Below are positions 33,955-41,883 of a stretch of DNA of 51,436 nt, in pieces. The stretch spans positions 58,150 through 109,585 of the forward strand of contig NZ_JAPZVR010000014.1 in NCBI RefSeq assembly GCF_027622855.1. Reading direction: 5' to 3'. Source of the DNA: Glycomyces algeriensis. GTDB lineage: Bacteria > Actinomycetota > Actinomycetes > Mycobacteriales > Micromonosporaceae. Numbering within the stretch: position 1 is the stretch's first letter; every line of letters begins with the position of its first letter. The notes beneath the pieces were generated by a model, which saw nothing but the letters and a program-made list of their open reading frames with translations, was not told where the DNA came from and did not search any database. The translations under genes and the position numbers were made by a program.

Positions 33955-35957
33955 TCGCCGCCCTCTTTCCTCTTGTCGTCGTAGCCGTTCGGGGGTTCGG
34001 GGCGGCTCTTGTAAGGAGCACTGTCGAAGGCAGAGCTCGGCGGCGGTGGCGGGGTCTGCGGGGCGGGGCGGGTCGTGTTCCCGCCCGGGGGCGGGCTGCC
34101 GTACGCCGAACCGGGCGGCGGCGGGGGCGACTGCGGCGGGTACTGCGGGCCGGCGGGCGGATTCGGGTAGCCGGTGGGTCCGCCGGGGCGGCCCTGGTGG
34201 CCGGTGGGTCCGCCGGGGGGGCCCTGGTAGCCGGTGGGTCCGCCGGGCTGGCTCTGGTAGCCGGGCGGTCCGCCTTGCGGGGGCGACGAGGACGGCGGGG
34301 GTGACATCGGCGGGCCGGAGACCGGGCCGCCCGGGAGCACGTCCTCCTCCATGGTGGTCCCGCCGGTCGGTCCGCCTCCCTGGAGGTTCGCGGGGATGAT
34401 GAGCTCGGTCGGCTGGTCGCCGCCGGGGATCGGACCGGAGTCCATGACGCCCGCGAGCTCGGCCTGCTCGGCGGCGCGCTTGGCGGCCTGCTCGGCGAGG
34501 AATTCCGGCGGGGCCTCGGTCTTCATCAGGCCGAACGAGGCCTGCCAGGGCTTGCGGGCGTCGTCGGAGACGCGCACGAGGAGCCCGATGAGCAGCCAGG
34601 AGCCGACGAGCGAGGAACCGCCCGCGGCGAGGAACGCCGTGGTCTGGCCGGTCATCGGGATGAGCCCGGTGACGCCGCCGAGCACCACGAACAGCTGGAA
34701 CGCCACCAGGAACGCGAGGCCGCCGGCCATGAGCGAGCCGAACAGGTCGCGGGACATGATGCCGGTCTTGAAGCCGCGCTGGACGAGGATCGCGTACAGC
34801 ATCAGGATGCCGATGAGGCCGATGAGCCCGACCTCCTCGCCGATGGCGGCGAGGATGAAGTCCGATTCGGACGCGGGGATCATGTTCGGGTTGCCCGAGC
34901 CCGGCCCGTTGCCGATGAGTCCGCCCGAGTTCATGGCGACCAGGCCCTGCACGAGCTGCCACGACGACGGGGTCGAGCCGTCGCTGTAGACGTACTCGTA
35001 CTTCCACGGGTCGAGCCAGATCGCCACGCGCACTTGGAGGTGGCCGAAGAACGGGTAGATCGCGATGCAGCCGCCGATGAACATGGTGAGGCCGATGACG
35101 ATCCAGGAGGCGCGGCGCGTCGCGATGTACAGCATCGAGAGGAAGATCGAGAACAGCAGCAGCGAGGTGCCGAGGTCGCGCTCCATGACGAGGATGACGA
35201 GGCTGGCGGCCCAGACGATGACGATCGGGCCGAGGTCCTTCATGCGCGGCAGCTGCAGGCCCAGGATCTTCTTGCCCGCCACCGAGAGCATGTCCCGCTT
35301 GCGCACCAGGTACACGGCGAAGAAGATCAGCAGCATCAGCTTCGCGAACTCACTGGGCTGCACCGAGAAGCTGCCGAAGCGGATCCAGTTCTTGGAGCCG
35401 CCCGAGGACGAGATCGACGCGGGCAGGAAGCCCGGGATCGCCGCGAGGAAGATGCCCGCGAACAGCAGGATGTACGCGTACCCGCGCAGCACGCGGTGGT
35501 TGCGCACCAGGAGCAGGAGCACGGTCAGCAGGACCACGCCGGCCATGTAGTACATGAGCTGGCGCCCGCCCTGGCCCGCGAAGACCCCCGCGTCGGCGGG
35601 GAGCGGGTCGTCGGTCCGGGCGGTGCGGTCGATGCGCCGGATGTAGACGATGCCGATGCCGGTGAGGAACGCGGCGATCGGCACGAACAGCGGGTCCGCG
35701 TACGGGGCGAGGATCTTCACCGAAGTCCACGCGCACATGGAGACGATGAAGATGAGCAGCGGCAGCGTGTAGGTCACCGAAGTGGTGGTGTCAGTGAGCG
35801 CCACGTCGATCGAGAGTTGGAAGAGGAAGACCGCGACGCCGCCCATGACGAGCATGACGATCTCGCGGAAGACGCGCTTGGGCATGCCCGTCAGCGGAGT
35901 GAGCGGCGGCTCGGACGGTCCCGCCGGCCGGGCGGTCGCCGACATCGGCTGGGCCAT
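33951..35957 (-). CDS. rodA: SEDS-family peptidoglycan glycosyltransferase RodA with long Pro-rich tail
   Basis: A 668-residue polytopic protein that polymerises lipid II during elongation. The core (about 25-470) has around a dozen membrane helices. Visible family signatures are KNWIRFGSFSVQPSEFAKL, the central WLDPWKYEY-like loop and the ATGNPN-like GPGSGNPNMIPASESDFILAAIGEE segment. Mycobacterial RodA ends near residue 470; here about 195 more residues follow, Pro/Gly/Gln-rich and probably cytosolic and disordered, with a 10-residue tandem repeat. It is the third gene after pstP and is coupled to pbpA by a 4-base overlap. It could also be called FtsW-like, but the neighbourhood points to RodA. 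Confidence 0.93.
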   Translation of the reverse strand: MAQPMSATARPAGPSEPPLTPLTGMPKRVFREIVMLVMGGVAVFLFQLSIDVALTDTTTSVTYTLPLLIFIVSMCAWTSVKILAPYADPLFVPIAAFLTGIGIVYIRRIDRTARTDDPLPADAGVFAGQGGRQLMYYMAGVVLLTVLLLLVRNHRVLRGYAYILLFAGIFLAAIPGFLPASISSSGGSKNWIRFGSFSVQPSEFAKLMLLIFFAVYLVRKRDMLSVAGKKILGLQLPRMKDLGPIVIVWAASLVILVMERDLGTSLLLFSIFLSMLYIATRRASWIVIGLTMFIGGCIAIYPFFGHLQVRVAIWLDPWKYEYVYSDGSTPSSWQLVQGLVAMNSGGLIGNGPGSGNPNMIPASESDFILAAIGEEVGLIGLIGILMLYAILVQRGFKTGIMSRDLFGSLMAGGLAFLVAFQLFVVLGGVTGLIPMTGQTTAFLAAGGSSLVGSWLLIGLLVRVSDDARKPWQASFGLMKTEAPPEFLAEQAAKRAAEQAELAGVMDSGPIPGGDQPTELIIPANLQGGGPTGGTTMEEDVLPGGPVSGPPMSPPPSSSPPQGGPPGYQSQPGGPTGYQGPPGGPTGHQGRPGGPTGYPNPPAGPQYPPQSPPPPPGSAYGSPPPGGNTTRPAPQTPPPPPSSAFDSAPYKSRPEPPNGYDDKRKEGGE
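34155..34274 (-). repeat. Four 30-bp tandem repeats encoding the RodA tail
   Basis: Exact 30-base period (units ending at 34274, 34244, 34214 and 34184), translating to GGPPGYQSQP, GGPTGYQGPP, GGPTGHQGRP and GGPTGYPNPP. The frame is conserved. Confidence 0.9.
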
Positions 35958-36011
35958 CAGTTCCCCTTGCGTCTCGGTCCGGGTTGCGTTGCGAGCCTAT
36001 ATCGGCAACGC

Positions 36012-37283
36012 TCAGTCGTCGCGACAGTCCTGTGAGGCCACCGGGGCGGCCTCGGTCTCGCCTTCCGCTGCGGCGCAGAGCGGGTCGAGGTCGTCGTTGC
36101 CGGCGGCGGGGTCGACGAGGGCGCTCAGCGCGTCCTCCGCGGCGGCCGCGCCGCCGTCGACGGTCCTGCCGTTCTCGAGGTCGGCCTCGACGGCGTCCAC
36201 TGCGTCCTCGGCGGGCCGACCGGAGTCCGTGTCGAGCCACGCCACCCGGTAACCCGCCACCTCAAAAGGGAGGCCCCGGTAGAGGCTGATGGTGCCCGCC
36301 TCCGAGACCCCGATGAAGTACTGCGTGCGCGCCCACCACACGCCGCCGCCGGCGATGAGGGCGAGCACGATGAACGTGGCGAGGATCGTGCGCCACACCC
36401 GGCCCTTCTTGCGGGCCTTCGGCTGTGCCTCGGCCGCCTCGGCTTCGCCGTCCGGGTCCGCGGTCTCCTCGGACTCCTTGACCGCGCGGAGCACGGCCGT
36501 GTCCGATTCCGCGAGGCGCGCGTCGGCGGCGGCGCCGCCGATGAGCTGGCGCTGCTCGCCCGGGTCCTCGGTCACGACGTCGGCGACGAGGACGGTCACG
36601 TTGTCAGGGGCGCCGGCGTCGAGCGCCTGCTGCACCAGGGTCTCGGCGGCCTCCTGCGGCGTGGCGGCGTTCTGCAGGGTGCGGGCGATGTCGGCGTCCG
36701 AGACGGGACCGGAGAGGCCGTCGGAACACAGGACGATGCGGTCGCCCGCGACGCCCTTGATGGTCTGGAACGCGGGCTCGACCTCGGCCGCGCCGAGTGC
36801 GCGCAGCAGCAGGGAGCGCTGCGGGTGCCGCTCAGCCTCCTCTGCGGTGATGCGGCCTTCGTCGACGAGCATCTGCACATACGTGTCGTCGACGGTGATC
36901 TGCTCGAAGCCGCCCTCCCGGAGGCGGTAGGCCCGGGAGTCGCCGATGTGCACGAGGTTGAACCACTCGCCGTCGAACCAGAGGGCGGTGAGCGTGGTGC
37001 CCATGCCCTCCTTCTGCGGGTCGTCGGCGACGCAGCGGCGGATGGCGCGGTTGGCGTCGGCGACGGCGTCGGCGAGTTCGTCGACGACCGAGTCGGCGGG
37101 CGGGGGCACGTCCAGCCGGGCGACGGTGTTGATGACGATGGCCGAGGCGAGGTCGCCGGCGGCCATGCCGCCCATGCCGTCGGCCACGGCGATGAAATGG
37201 GCCCCGGCGAACACCGAGTCCTGGTTGCCTTGCCTCACCACCCCGCGGTCGGAGATGGCCGCGTATCGCAGGTGCAAACTCAT
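36012..37283 (-). CDS. pstP: PP2C-family protein phosphatase PstP
   Basis: A 423-residue membrane phosphatase that reverses PknA/PknB phosphorylation. The PP2C domain (about 5-235) has DRGVVRQGNQDS, VADGMGGMAAGD, HIGDSRAYRL, CSDGLSG and APDNVTVLV, which supply the metal-binding aspartates. A linker, one helix (about 300-320, TILATFIVLALIAGGGVWW) and a 100-residue extracellular part follow. That part is acidic and ends with QDCRDD; Cys403 and Cys420 are both extracellular. It lies 54 bases upstream of rodA in the same transcript, consistent with its mycobacterial counterpart. Confidence 0.95.
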   Translation of the reverse strand: MSLHLRYAAISDRGVVRQGNQDSVFAGAHFIAVADGMGGMAAGDLASAIVINTVARLDVPPPADSVVDELADAVADANRAIRRCVADDPQKEGMGTTLTALWFDGEWFNLVHIGDSRAYRLREGGFEQITVDDTYVQMLVDEGRITAEEAERHPQRSLLLRALGAAEVEPAFQTIKGVAGDRIVLCSDGLSGPVSDADIARTLQNAATPQEAAETLVQQALDAGAPDNVTVLVADVVTEDPGEQRQLIGGAAADARLAESDTAVLRAVKESEETADPDGEAEAAEAQPKARKKGRVWRTILATFIVLALIAGGGVWWARTQYFIGVSEAGTISLYRGLPFEVAGYRVAWLDTDSGRPAEDAVDAVEADLENGRTVDGGAAAAEDALSALVDPAAGNDDLDPLCAAAEGETEAAPVASQDCRDD

Positions 37284-37354
37284 GAATCAACCGCCGTAGC
37301 GCGGGCACGCCCGCTGTTCGATGTCGACATCGCCGTCTCTCGTTCCTCGCGCCG

Positions 37355-37840
37355 CTAGGGACGCAGCTCGAAGGAGGAACGCCCGATCCGGATGGGCACC
37401 CCGAGCGGGACCGGCGTGGGTGCAGTGACTCTAGCGCGCCCCAGGTAGGTGCCGTTCGTGGAGCCCAGGTCCTCGACCACCCACTGGCCGTCCTGCGGTC
37501 GCACGCGGGCGTGCCGGTTGGAGGCGAAGTCGTCGCGGATGACGATCGTCGAATCGGGGGCGCGGCCGATCGAGATGGGCTGGCCGGAGAGCACGAACCG
37601 GCGGCCCTGGAGCTCGCCGGTGGTCACCACCAGCCACTGCGCGGCGTGCGCGGCCTGCTGTCCGCCGCGCCCGCCGGGCGCCGGCGGAGCCGAAACGGGG
37701 CCCGCGCCGCCGGGACCGGCGGTCGCAGGGCGGCGCTGGGCCAGGAGGTCGCGGGTGATCGTCCGGGCGGCGGCGAACACGAACAGCCACAGCAGCACGA
37801 GGAACCCGAACCGGGCGACGGTCTGGACTATCTCAGGCAT
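37355..37840 (-). CDS. fhaB: FHA-domain protein FhaB (FipA-like)
   Basis: A 161-residue protein with a single N-terminal helix (FGFLVLLWLFVFAAARTI, about 9-26) and a cytosolic FHA domain (about 75-160) that binds phosphothreonine: ISIGRAPDSTIV, SNRHARV and the DLGSTNGTYLG loop. GGGAG lies about 8 bases before ATG 37840; an in-frame ATG at 37888 has no such site. In mycobacteria the equivalent is a PknA substrate linked to FtsZ/FtsQ. It sits between fhaA and pstP, 71 bases before pstP. Confidence 0.93.
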   Translation of the reverse strand: MPEIVQTVARFGFLVLLWLFVFAAARTITRDLLAQRRPATAGPGGAGPVSAPPAPGGRGGQQAAHAAQWLVVTTGELQGRRFVLSGQPISIGRAPDSTIVIRDDFASNRHARVRPQDGQWVVEDLGSTNGTYLGRARVTAPTPVPLGVPIRIGRSSFELRP

Positions 37841-38001
37841 TCGGCGCTCCCAGCGAATGAACGATCGGTCCCCGACACGGTAGCCCACCGTGGCACGGGT
37901 GCAGAGGCGAGCCGCCGGACCGAGCCGGTCGTCCCACCGCTACGGGCAAGGGCCCCAGGGCTTTCAAGAAGACCAGTGGGGACCGGCCCGGAGTAGCACG
38001 C

Positions 38002-38026
38002 AGCCCCGGCCGCGAGGACCGGGGCT
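38002..38026 (-). terminator. Hairpin between fhaA and fhaB
   Basis: An 8-bp stem (38002-38009 with 38019-38026) 17 bases after the fhaA stop. It may reduce read-through and set fhaA expression above the rest of the cluster. Confidence 0.5.
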
Positions 38027-38043
38027 TCACGTGGTCGCAGGCG

Positions 38044-38757
38044 CTAACCGGCCTGGAGCGTAAGGGAAGTGGTGCCTATTTGGATGACGTCGCCGGGCTG
38101 CATCGAGACGGTGGCGATCCGCTGGCCGTTGACCAGGGTGCCGTTCGTGGAACCGAGGTCGGTGACCGAGACCTGGCGGCCGTCGAAGTCGACGCGCACG
38201 TGGCGGCGGGAGATGCCGACGTCGGGGAGGCGGATCTGGGCCTGCTCGCCGCGGCCGATCGTCGTGGCGCCGTGGGCGACCGTGAACTGGCGGCCGTCGG
38301 CGGTCACCAGCACCGGGCCCGTGGGGGCCTGCTGCTGGGCGGGGCCGTAGCCGCCGCCGGAGACCGGCTGGTCCACACCCTCGTTGAGGGCCGCGACCTC
38401 GGCGGTCACGCGGAACATGCCGGTGTCGAGGCCTTCGCCGCGCTCGATCTCGACGATCACGTCGCCGTAGACGGTCCAGCCGTTCTCGCCGATGAACTCG
38501 GCCTGGGACTGGGCCAGCTCCTGCGCCAGCGCCGCCGCGTACGGGGCGAGGCGGTCGTGGTCGGGCGGGGAGAGGTCGATGACGTAGCGGTTCGGCACCA
38601 GCACGCGACCGCCGGCGAGGACCGCCTTGTGGGTCTCCGCCTCGCGCTGCATGGCGCTGGCGATCTCGACCGGGTGCACAACGCCCTTGAACATCTTGTT
38701 GAAGGTGCCCTCGAACAGGCCCTCCAGTTGTTTCTCCAAGCGTTGCAGAACGCTCAC
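38044..38757 (-). CDS. fhaA: FHA-domain protein FhaA (DUF3662 plus FHA)
   Basis: A 237-residue cytosolic scaffold. The N-terminal DUF3662 domain (about 1-120) has LEKQLEGLFEGTFNKMFKG and VLVPNRYVIDLSPPDH; a short linker with poly-Gln leads to the FHA domain (about 150-237) with TTIGRGEQAQI, SRRHVRV and DLGSTNGTLVNG. The start is GTG 38757 with GAGGAGG 6-7 bases upstream. FhaA in mycobacteria binds the phosphorylated lipid-II flippase MurJ. It is first in the cluster, so its promoter (unidentified in 38758-38980) probably drives the downstream genes. The protein is shorter than mycobacterial FhaA, whose linker is longer. Confidence 0.93.
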   Translation of the reverse strand: MSVLQRLEKQLEGLFEGTFNKMFKGVVHPVEIASAMQREAETHKAVLAGGRVLVPNRYVIDLSPPDHDRLAPYAAALAQELAQSQAEFIGENGWTVYGDVIVEIERGEGLDTGMFRVTAEVAALNEGVDQPVSGGGYGPAQQQAPTGPVLVTADGRQFTVAHGATTIGRGEQAQIRLPDVGISRRHVRVDFDGRQVSVTDLGSTNGTLVNGQRIATVSMQPGDVIQIGTTSLTLQAG

Positions 38758-38983
38758 CGGTTCTCCTCCTCGTCAGACGCCATCCGGACCGTGACGCTCC
38801 CTTGAATAGCCGCGTCGTCTCCCGATGGTATCGGCTGGGTTCCAGCGACGGCGAGCGGTTGAGACGCAACCCTTCCCCGAGTCCTGTTCATATCGTCTGA
38901 TCGGGTGAGGGCCGTGTCAACCGGTAGTACCGAATGACGGCAAGGCCAGGCAGGGTCGGGTGGCGGTCCGGGGTGAAGGCGCG

Positions 38984-38989
38984 TAGGGT
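38984..38989 (+). promoter_or_regulatory. -10 element (TAGGGT) for a leaderless HTH mRNA
   Basis: TAGGGT ends 7 bases before GTG 38997, placing the start of transcription on the start codon. This is what decides the chosen start, as no ribosome site exists. Confidence 0.6.
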
Positions 38990-38996
38990 GACGCGG

Positions 38997-39332
38997 GTGA
39001 CAGATCGCGACTTCAGCTCATTCGTCCGGGACGTGCGCAAACGCGCCCACGTCGCGACGCGGGAGCTCTCCGACTCCGCCGGGGTCTCGAACCCCTACCT
39101 CCAGGGCGAACGCGGTGTGCGCCGCCCCAGCGGCGCGGTCCTGCGGCAGCTGGCACTGGCGCTGCGGATGACCACCCCGATCATGTACCTGAGGGCCAAC
39201 TTCACGCCCGAGAACGGCTCCGCGATGCCGCTGGCCATCGCCACGGACCGCGACCTCACCTCGAAGCAGAAGCAGACCCTCGCCGAGATGTACGAGGCCT
39301 TCTGCAGCGAGAACGAGCGCTCGGCCAAGTAG
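38997..39332 (+). CDS. Small helix-turn-helix (XRE-like) protein
   Basis: A 111-residue cytosolic protein. Residues 1-70 form a helix-turn-helix (DFSSFVRDVRKRAHVATREL, SDSAGVSNPYLQGERG, RRPSGAVLRQLALAL) of the type common in actinobacteria. The recognition helix reads SNPYLQGERG where relatives have SNPYLSQIERG, i.e. about one residue shorter, which may matter for DNA contact. The C-terminal third is helical (LTSKQKQTLAEMYEAF). It is probably leaderless with GTG 38997 as start; an upstream in-frame ATG at 38934 lacks support. It is transcribed away from fhaA and may regulate neighbours; target unknown. Confidence 0.75.
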   Translation: MTDRDFSSFVRDVRKRAHVATRELSDSAGVSNPYLQGERGVRRPSGAVLRQLALALRMTTPIMYLRANFTPENGSAMPLAIATDRDLTSKQKQTLAEMYEAFCSENERSAK

Positions 39333-39338
39333 ACGGAG

Positions 39339-39361
39339 CCGGGCGCCGGTGGGGCGCCCGG
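39339..39361 (+). terminator. Hairpin after the HTH gene
   Basis: A perfect 9-bp stem (39339-39347 with 39353-39361) and 5-base loop, 6 bases past the stop. Confidence 0.65.
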
Positions 39362-39430
39362 ACTCTCACATTTCTGCAGGCGGCTCCATAACCGGGGCCG
39401 CATTCTCCTTGCCTCGCAAGGGTTCTCGGC

Positions 39431-40486
39431 TCAGTCCTCGACGAACGCGCGCAGCGCCTCGAGCAGCGCGTCGTTCTCCTCGGGCAGGCCGATGGTCACC
39501 CGGACGCCGTCGCCCGCGAAGGGCCGCACCAGGAGTGAGCGCTCCTGGCAGTGCGCGGCGAACTCGACCGCGCGCTCGCCCAAGGGCAGCCAGAAGAAGT
39601 TCGCCTGCGTGTCCGGCACGTCCGGCACCAGTTCCCTTGCGGCCATGACGGTGCGCTTGCGCTCCGAGGTCACCAGCGCGACCCGGCGGCGCATCTCGCC
39701 GTCCGCTTCGAGCGCCGCGAGCGCGGCCCGCTGCGCGGCCGCGTTGACGGCGAAGGGGATCACGCACCGGCTCACCGCGTCGGCCACGTCGGGGCGGGCC
39801 ACCATGTAGCCCACGCGCAGGCCGGCCAGGCCCCACGCCTTGGAGAAGGTGCGGAAGACGACCGCGTTCGGGCGGTCCGCGTAGCGCTCGATCGCGTCCG
39901 GGCAGGCCGGGTCGGTCACGAACTCGCGGTAGGCCTCGTCGATCACGACGAGCACGTCCTCGGGGACCGAGGCGAAGACCCGGTCGAGCTCGTCGGCCGT
40001 GACGGCAGGGCCCGTGGGGTTGTTGGGGCTGCAGATCACGATGGCGCGGGTGTCGGGTCCGACCGCGGCGAGCATGGCGTCGATGTCGTGGCGGTGGTCG
40101 GGGGTGTTCGGCACCTGGACGCTCTTGAGCCCGGCGACGGTGGCCGCGATCGGGTAGGCCTCGAAGGAGCGCCAGGAGTAGACGACTTCACTGCCGGGTT
40201 TCGCGACCGCCTGCATGAGGTGGCCGATGAGGGCGACCGAGCCGGTGCCGGTCACGATGCGCTCGGCAGGCAGGCCGAGCCGCTGGGCGAGCACGCCCCG
40301 CAGTTCGACGACGCCGAGGTCGGGGTAGCGGTGGACGTTCTCGGCGGCGTCGGCGACCGCTTCGACCACGCCGGGGAGCGGGCCGTAGGGCACTTCGTTG
40401 CTCGAGAGCTTCACGGCGTCAGGGATCGCCTTGCCGGGAACGTAGCGCGGGATGGATGCGAGGTCTTCACGCAGAGGGTCGCTCAT
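39431..40486 (-). CDS. pat: PLP aminotransferase, HisC/aromatic (Pat) type
   Basis: A 351-residue class I/II aminotransferase using pyridoxal phosphate. Features: KLSSNEVPYGP near 26-36, the GTGSVALI segment near 80, SPNNPTG near 154-160, DEAYREF near 184 and the PLP lysine in FSKAWGLAGLR near 214-224. The substrate could be histidinol phosphate or an aromatic amino acid. As no histidine genes are near, the Pat (phenylalanine/aromatic) reading is slightly favoured, but the sequence alone does not settle it. ATG 40486 overlaps the stop of the RDD gene by 4 bases, so they are coupled. Confidence 0.8.
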   Translation of the reverse strand: MSDPLREDLASIPRYVPGKAIPDAVKLSSNEVPYGPLPGVVEAVADAAENVHRYPDLGVVELRGVLAQRLGLPAERIVTGTGSVALIGHLMQAVAKPGSEVVYSWRSFEAYPIAATVAGLKSVQVPNTPDHRHDIDAMLAAVGPDTRAIVICSPNNPTGPAVTADELDRVFASVPEDVLVVIDEAYREFVTDPACPDAIERYADRPNAVVFRTFSKAWGLAGLRVGYMVARPDVADAVSRCVIPFAVNAAAQRAALAALEADGEMRRRVALVTSERKRTVMAARELVPDVPDTQANFFWLPLGERAVEFAAHCQERSLLVRPFAGDGVRVTIGLPEENDALLEALRAFVED

Positions 40487-41379
40487 CGTGAGGGCTCCTT
40501 CTCAGTGTCGGCCTTCTCGCCGCTCACATCGACGACGGCTGTGCCAGGGGATTTGTCGTGCAGGCATTGGCGGAAGGGTTGGTCTCGGATGCACCATATC
40601 CCGTCGAGGATCCACAGCACCGCGCCGAACGGGAAGCAGATCAGCGGCAGCGCGGCGTACGACCACCGCAGCAGCAGCCGGCCCCAGCCGAGGTCCACGG
40701 GCGCGAGCGAGACGACCTTGATCTCCATGAGCCGCTTGCCGAGCGTCTGCCCGGTGTTGAGGGTCGCGGGGACCTCGTAGGCGAACCAGAGGCCGAGGGC
40801 GATGAGCAGCACGACCCACAGCTGGTCGGACAGGCGCGAGGGGACGGGGACGTCCCCGGGGTTCGTGGAGGCGGCGACCTCGAGGAAGTAGGGCCAGAAG
40901 GTCTGCCACATCTGGTAGATGAAGTAGCCGTTGACAACCGCGTTGAGGGCCAGCATGCAGAGCACGTCGACGATGCGGGCGACGAAGCGCTGGCCGGGGT
41001 GGGCGAGGACGCGGCCGCCGAGGATGCGGTGGATGTCGTGGCGGGTGATCCAGCCGACGGTGACGCCGAGGGAGCGGATCGGGACGGTGTCGGGCGGCTG
41101 CACCGCGCCGGGGACGCGCTGGATGACGCGCGGCGGGGGCCCGTCGCCGTAGCGGCGGTCCATGGGGAGGGTCTCCACCGGAGGGTCCGGCGTGGCGGCG
41201 TCCTTTGCGGACACCGGGAGGGGTTCCGGTTCGGGGTCGACCGGTTCGGGTTCGGCGGGGGGCTCGGCGTCGGCGGGGACGGGTTTGCCGACCCAGGCGC
41301 CGCCGTCCCAGTAGCGTTGCGTGGCCGGGTCGGCGGGGTCCGGGTACCAGCCGGGTTCGATCGTGGTCATCGAGGCCAT
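40483..41379 (-). CDS. RDD-family membrane protein with N-terminal DUF2510 domain
   Basis: A 298-residue protein. Residues 1-35 form a DUF2510 segment (EPGWYPDPADPATQRYWDGGAW), a short domain typical of actinobacterial membrane proteins. A Pro/Glu-rich linker follows (about 36-95). Then comes the RDD domain with its RFVARIVDVLCMLALN start and helices near 130-290, including the GQTLGKRLMEIKVV motif. The function of RDD proteins is not settled; some act in ion or solute transport. GAGG lies 8 bases before ATG 41379. It is coupled to the aminotransferase downstream. Confidence 0.85.
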   Translation of the reverse strand: MASMTTIEPGWYPDPADPATQRYWDGGAWVGKPVPADAEPPAEPEPVDPEPEPLPVSAKDAATPDPPVETLPMDRRYGDGPPPRVIQRVPGAVQPPDTVPIRSLGVTVGWITRHDIHRILGGRVLAHPGQRFVARIVDVLCMLALNAVVNGYFIYQMWQTFWPYFLEVAASTNPGDVPVPSRLSDQLWVVLLIALGLWFAYEVPATLNTGQTLGKRLMEIKVVSLAPVDLGWGRLLLRWSYAALPLICFPFGAVLWILDGIWCIRDQPFRQCLHDKSPGTAVVDVSGEKADTEKEPSR

Positions 41380-41883
41380 TCTTGCAGCCTCGCCTCGACA
41401 TTCCCAGTCAGTTCGGCCACAGCCGCATCGGAGCGGGGGCGGGACCCGGCTGCGGACAACGACACGGCCCAGTCGGTTACTGCCTCGACTGGGCCGCTCG
41501 CAACGTACTGCACTTCCGACCGAGTTACCAAGCGTGAAGTCTTTATAGCGGTGACTGGCCCCATGGTGGCTGGTCCCGCTGTGCCTCCCGACGGCTCAGG
41601 TCGCACGTGGGTGCTCGGCGGCGGTGCACGAATCCTTCCGATCTGCGGAGAGCTTGTCCCCGGGAAGTCCTTCCGGATCCGTAACTCATTTCTACCCGTC
41701 TACTGACGGGTAGTAAACCCCTAACCGCAAAAAATCCGAGCAGAGTTCTCGAATGCCCTGCCTGGTCGGACGGGCGGGGCCTGCGGGGCCACCGGTTCCC
41801 GTGAATCCCCACGGGACACGGGTGATGTGGTCTACCTTGCGGGACATCGGGGCCGAGCGCCCTCACCAGCCGAGGAGGCCGCC
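41380..41883. other. 504-base gene-free region between the divergent RDD and DUF4190 genes
   Basis: Contains a 9-bp hairpin at 41692-41713 (CTACCCGTC with GACGGGTAG, loop TACT), followed by an A-rich patch (about 41735-41741), and the possible -10 TACCTT (41833-41838) for DUF4190. A weak -10-like TATAAA on the minus strand lies near 41543-41548. Short open frames here do not look coding. No known riboswitch is recognised. Confidence 0.5.
41692..41713. repeat. 9-bp perfect hairpin in the long spacer
   Basis: Arms 41692-41700 and 41705-41713, loop TACT. It sits 170 bases before the DUF4190 gene. It could be a terminator, an operator or part of a leader; nothing decides which. Confidence 0.6.

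Noticed and set aside
41367..41606. Small minus-strand frame upstream of the RDD gene
   Set aside because: No ribosome site or recognisable domain; it ends where the RDD gene begins, in another frame, and looks non-coding.
41640..41880. c-di-AMP (ydaO-type) riboswitch upstream of DUF4190
   Set aside because: A GTGAATCC string is present, but the conserved GGGGGA and terminal stem elements are missing.
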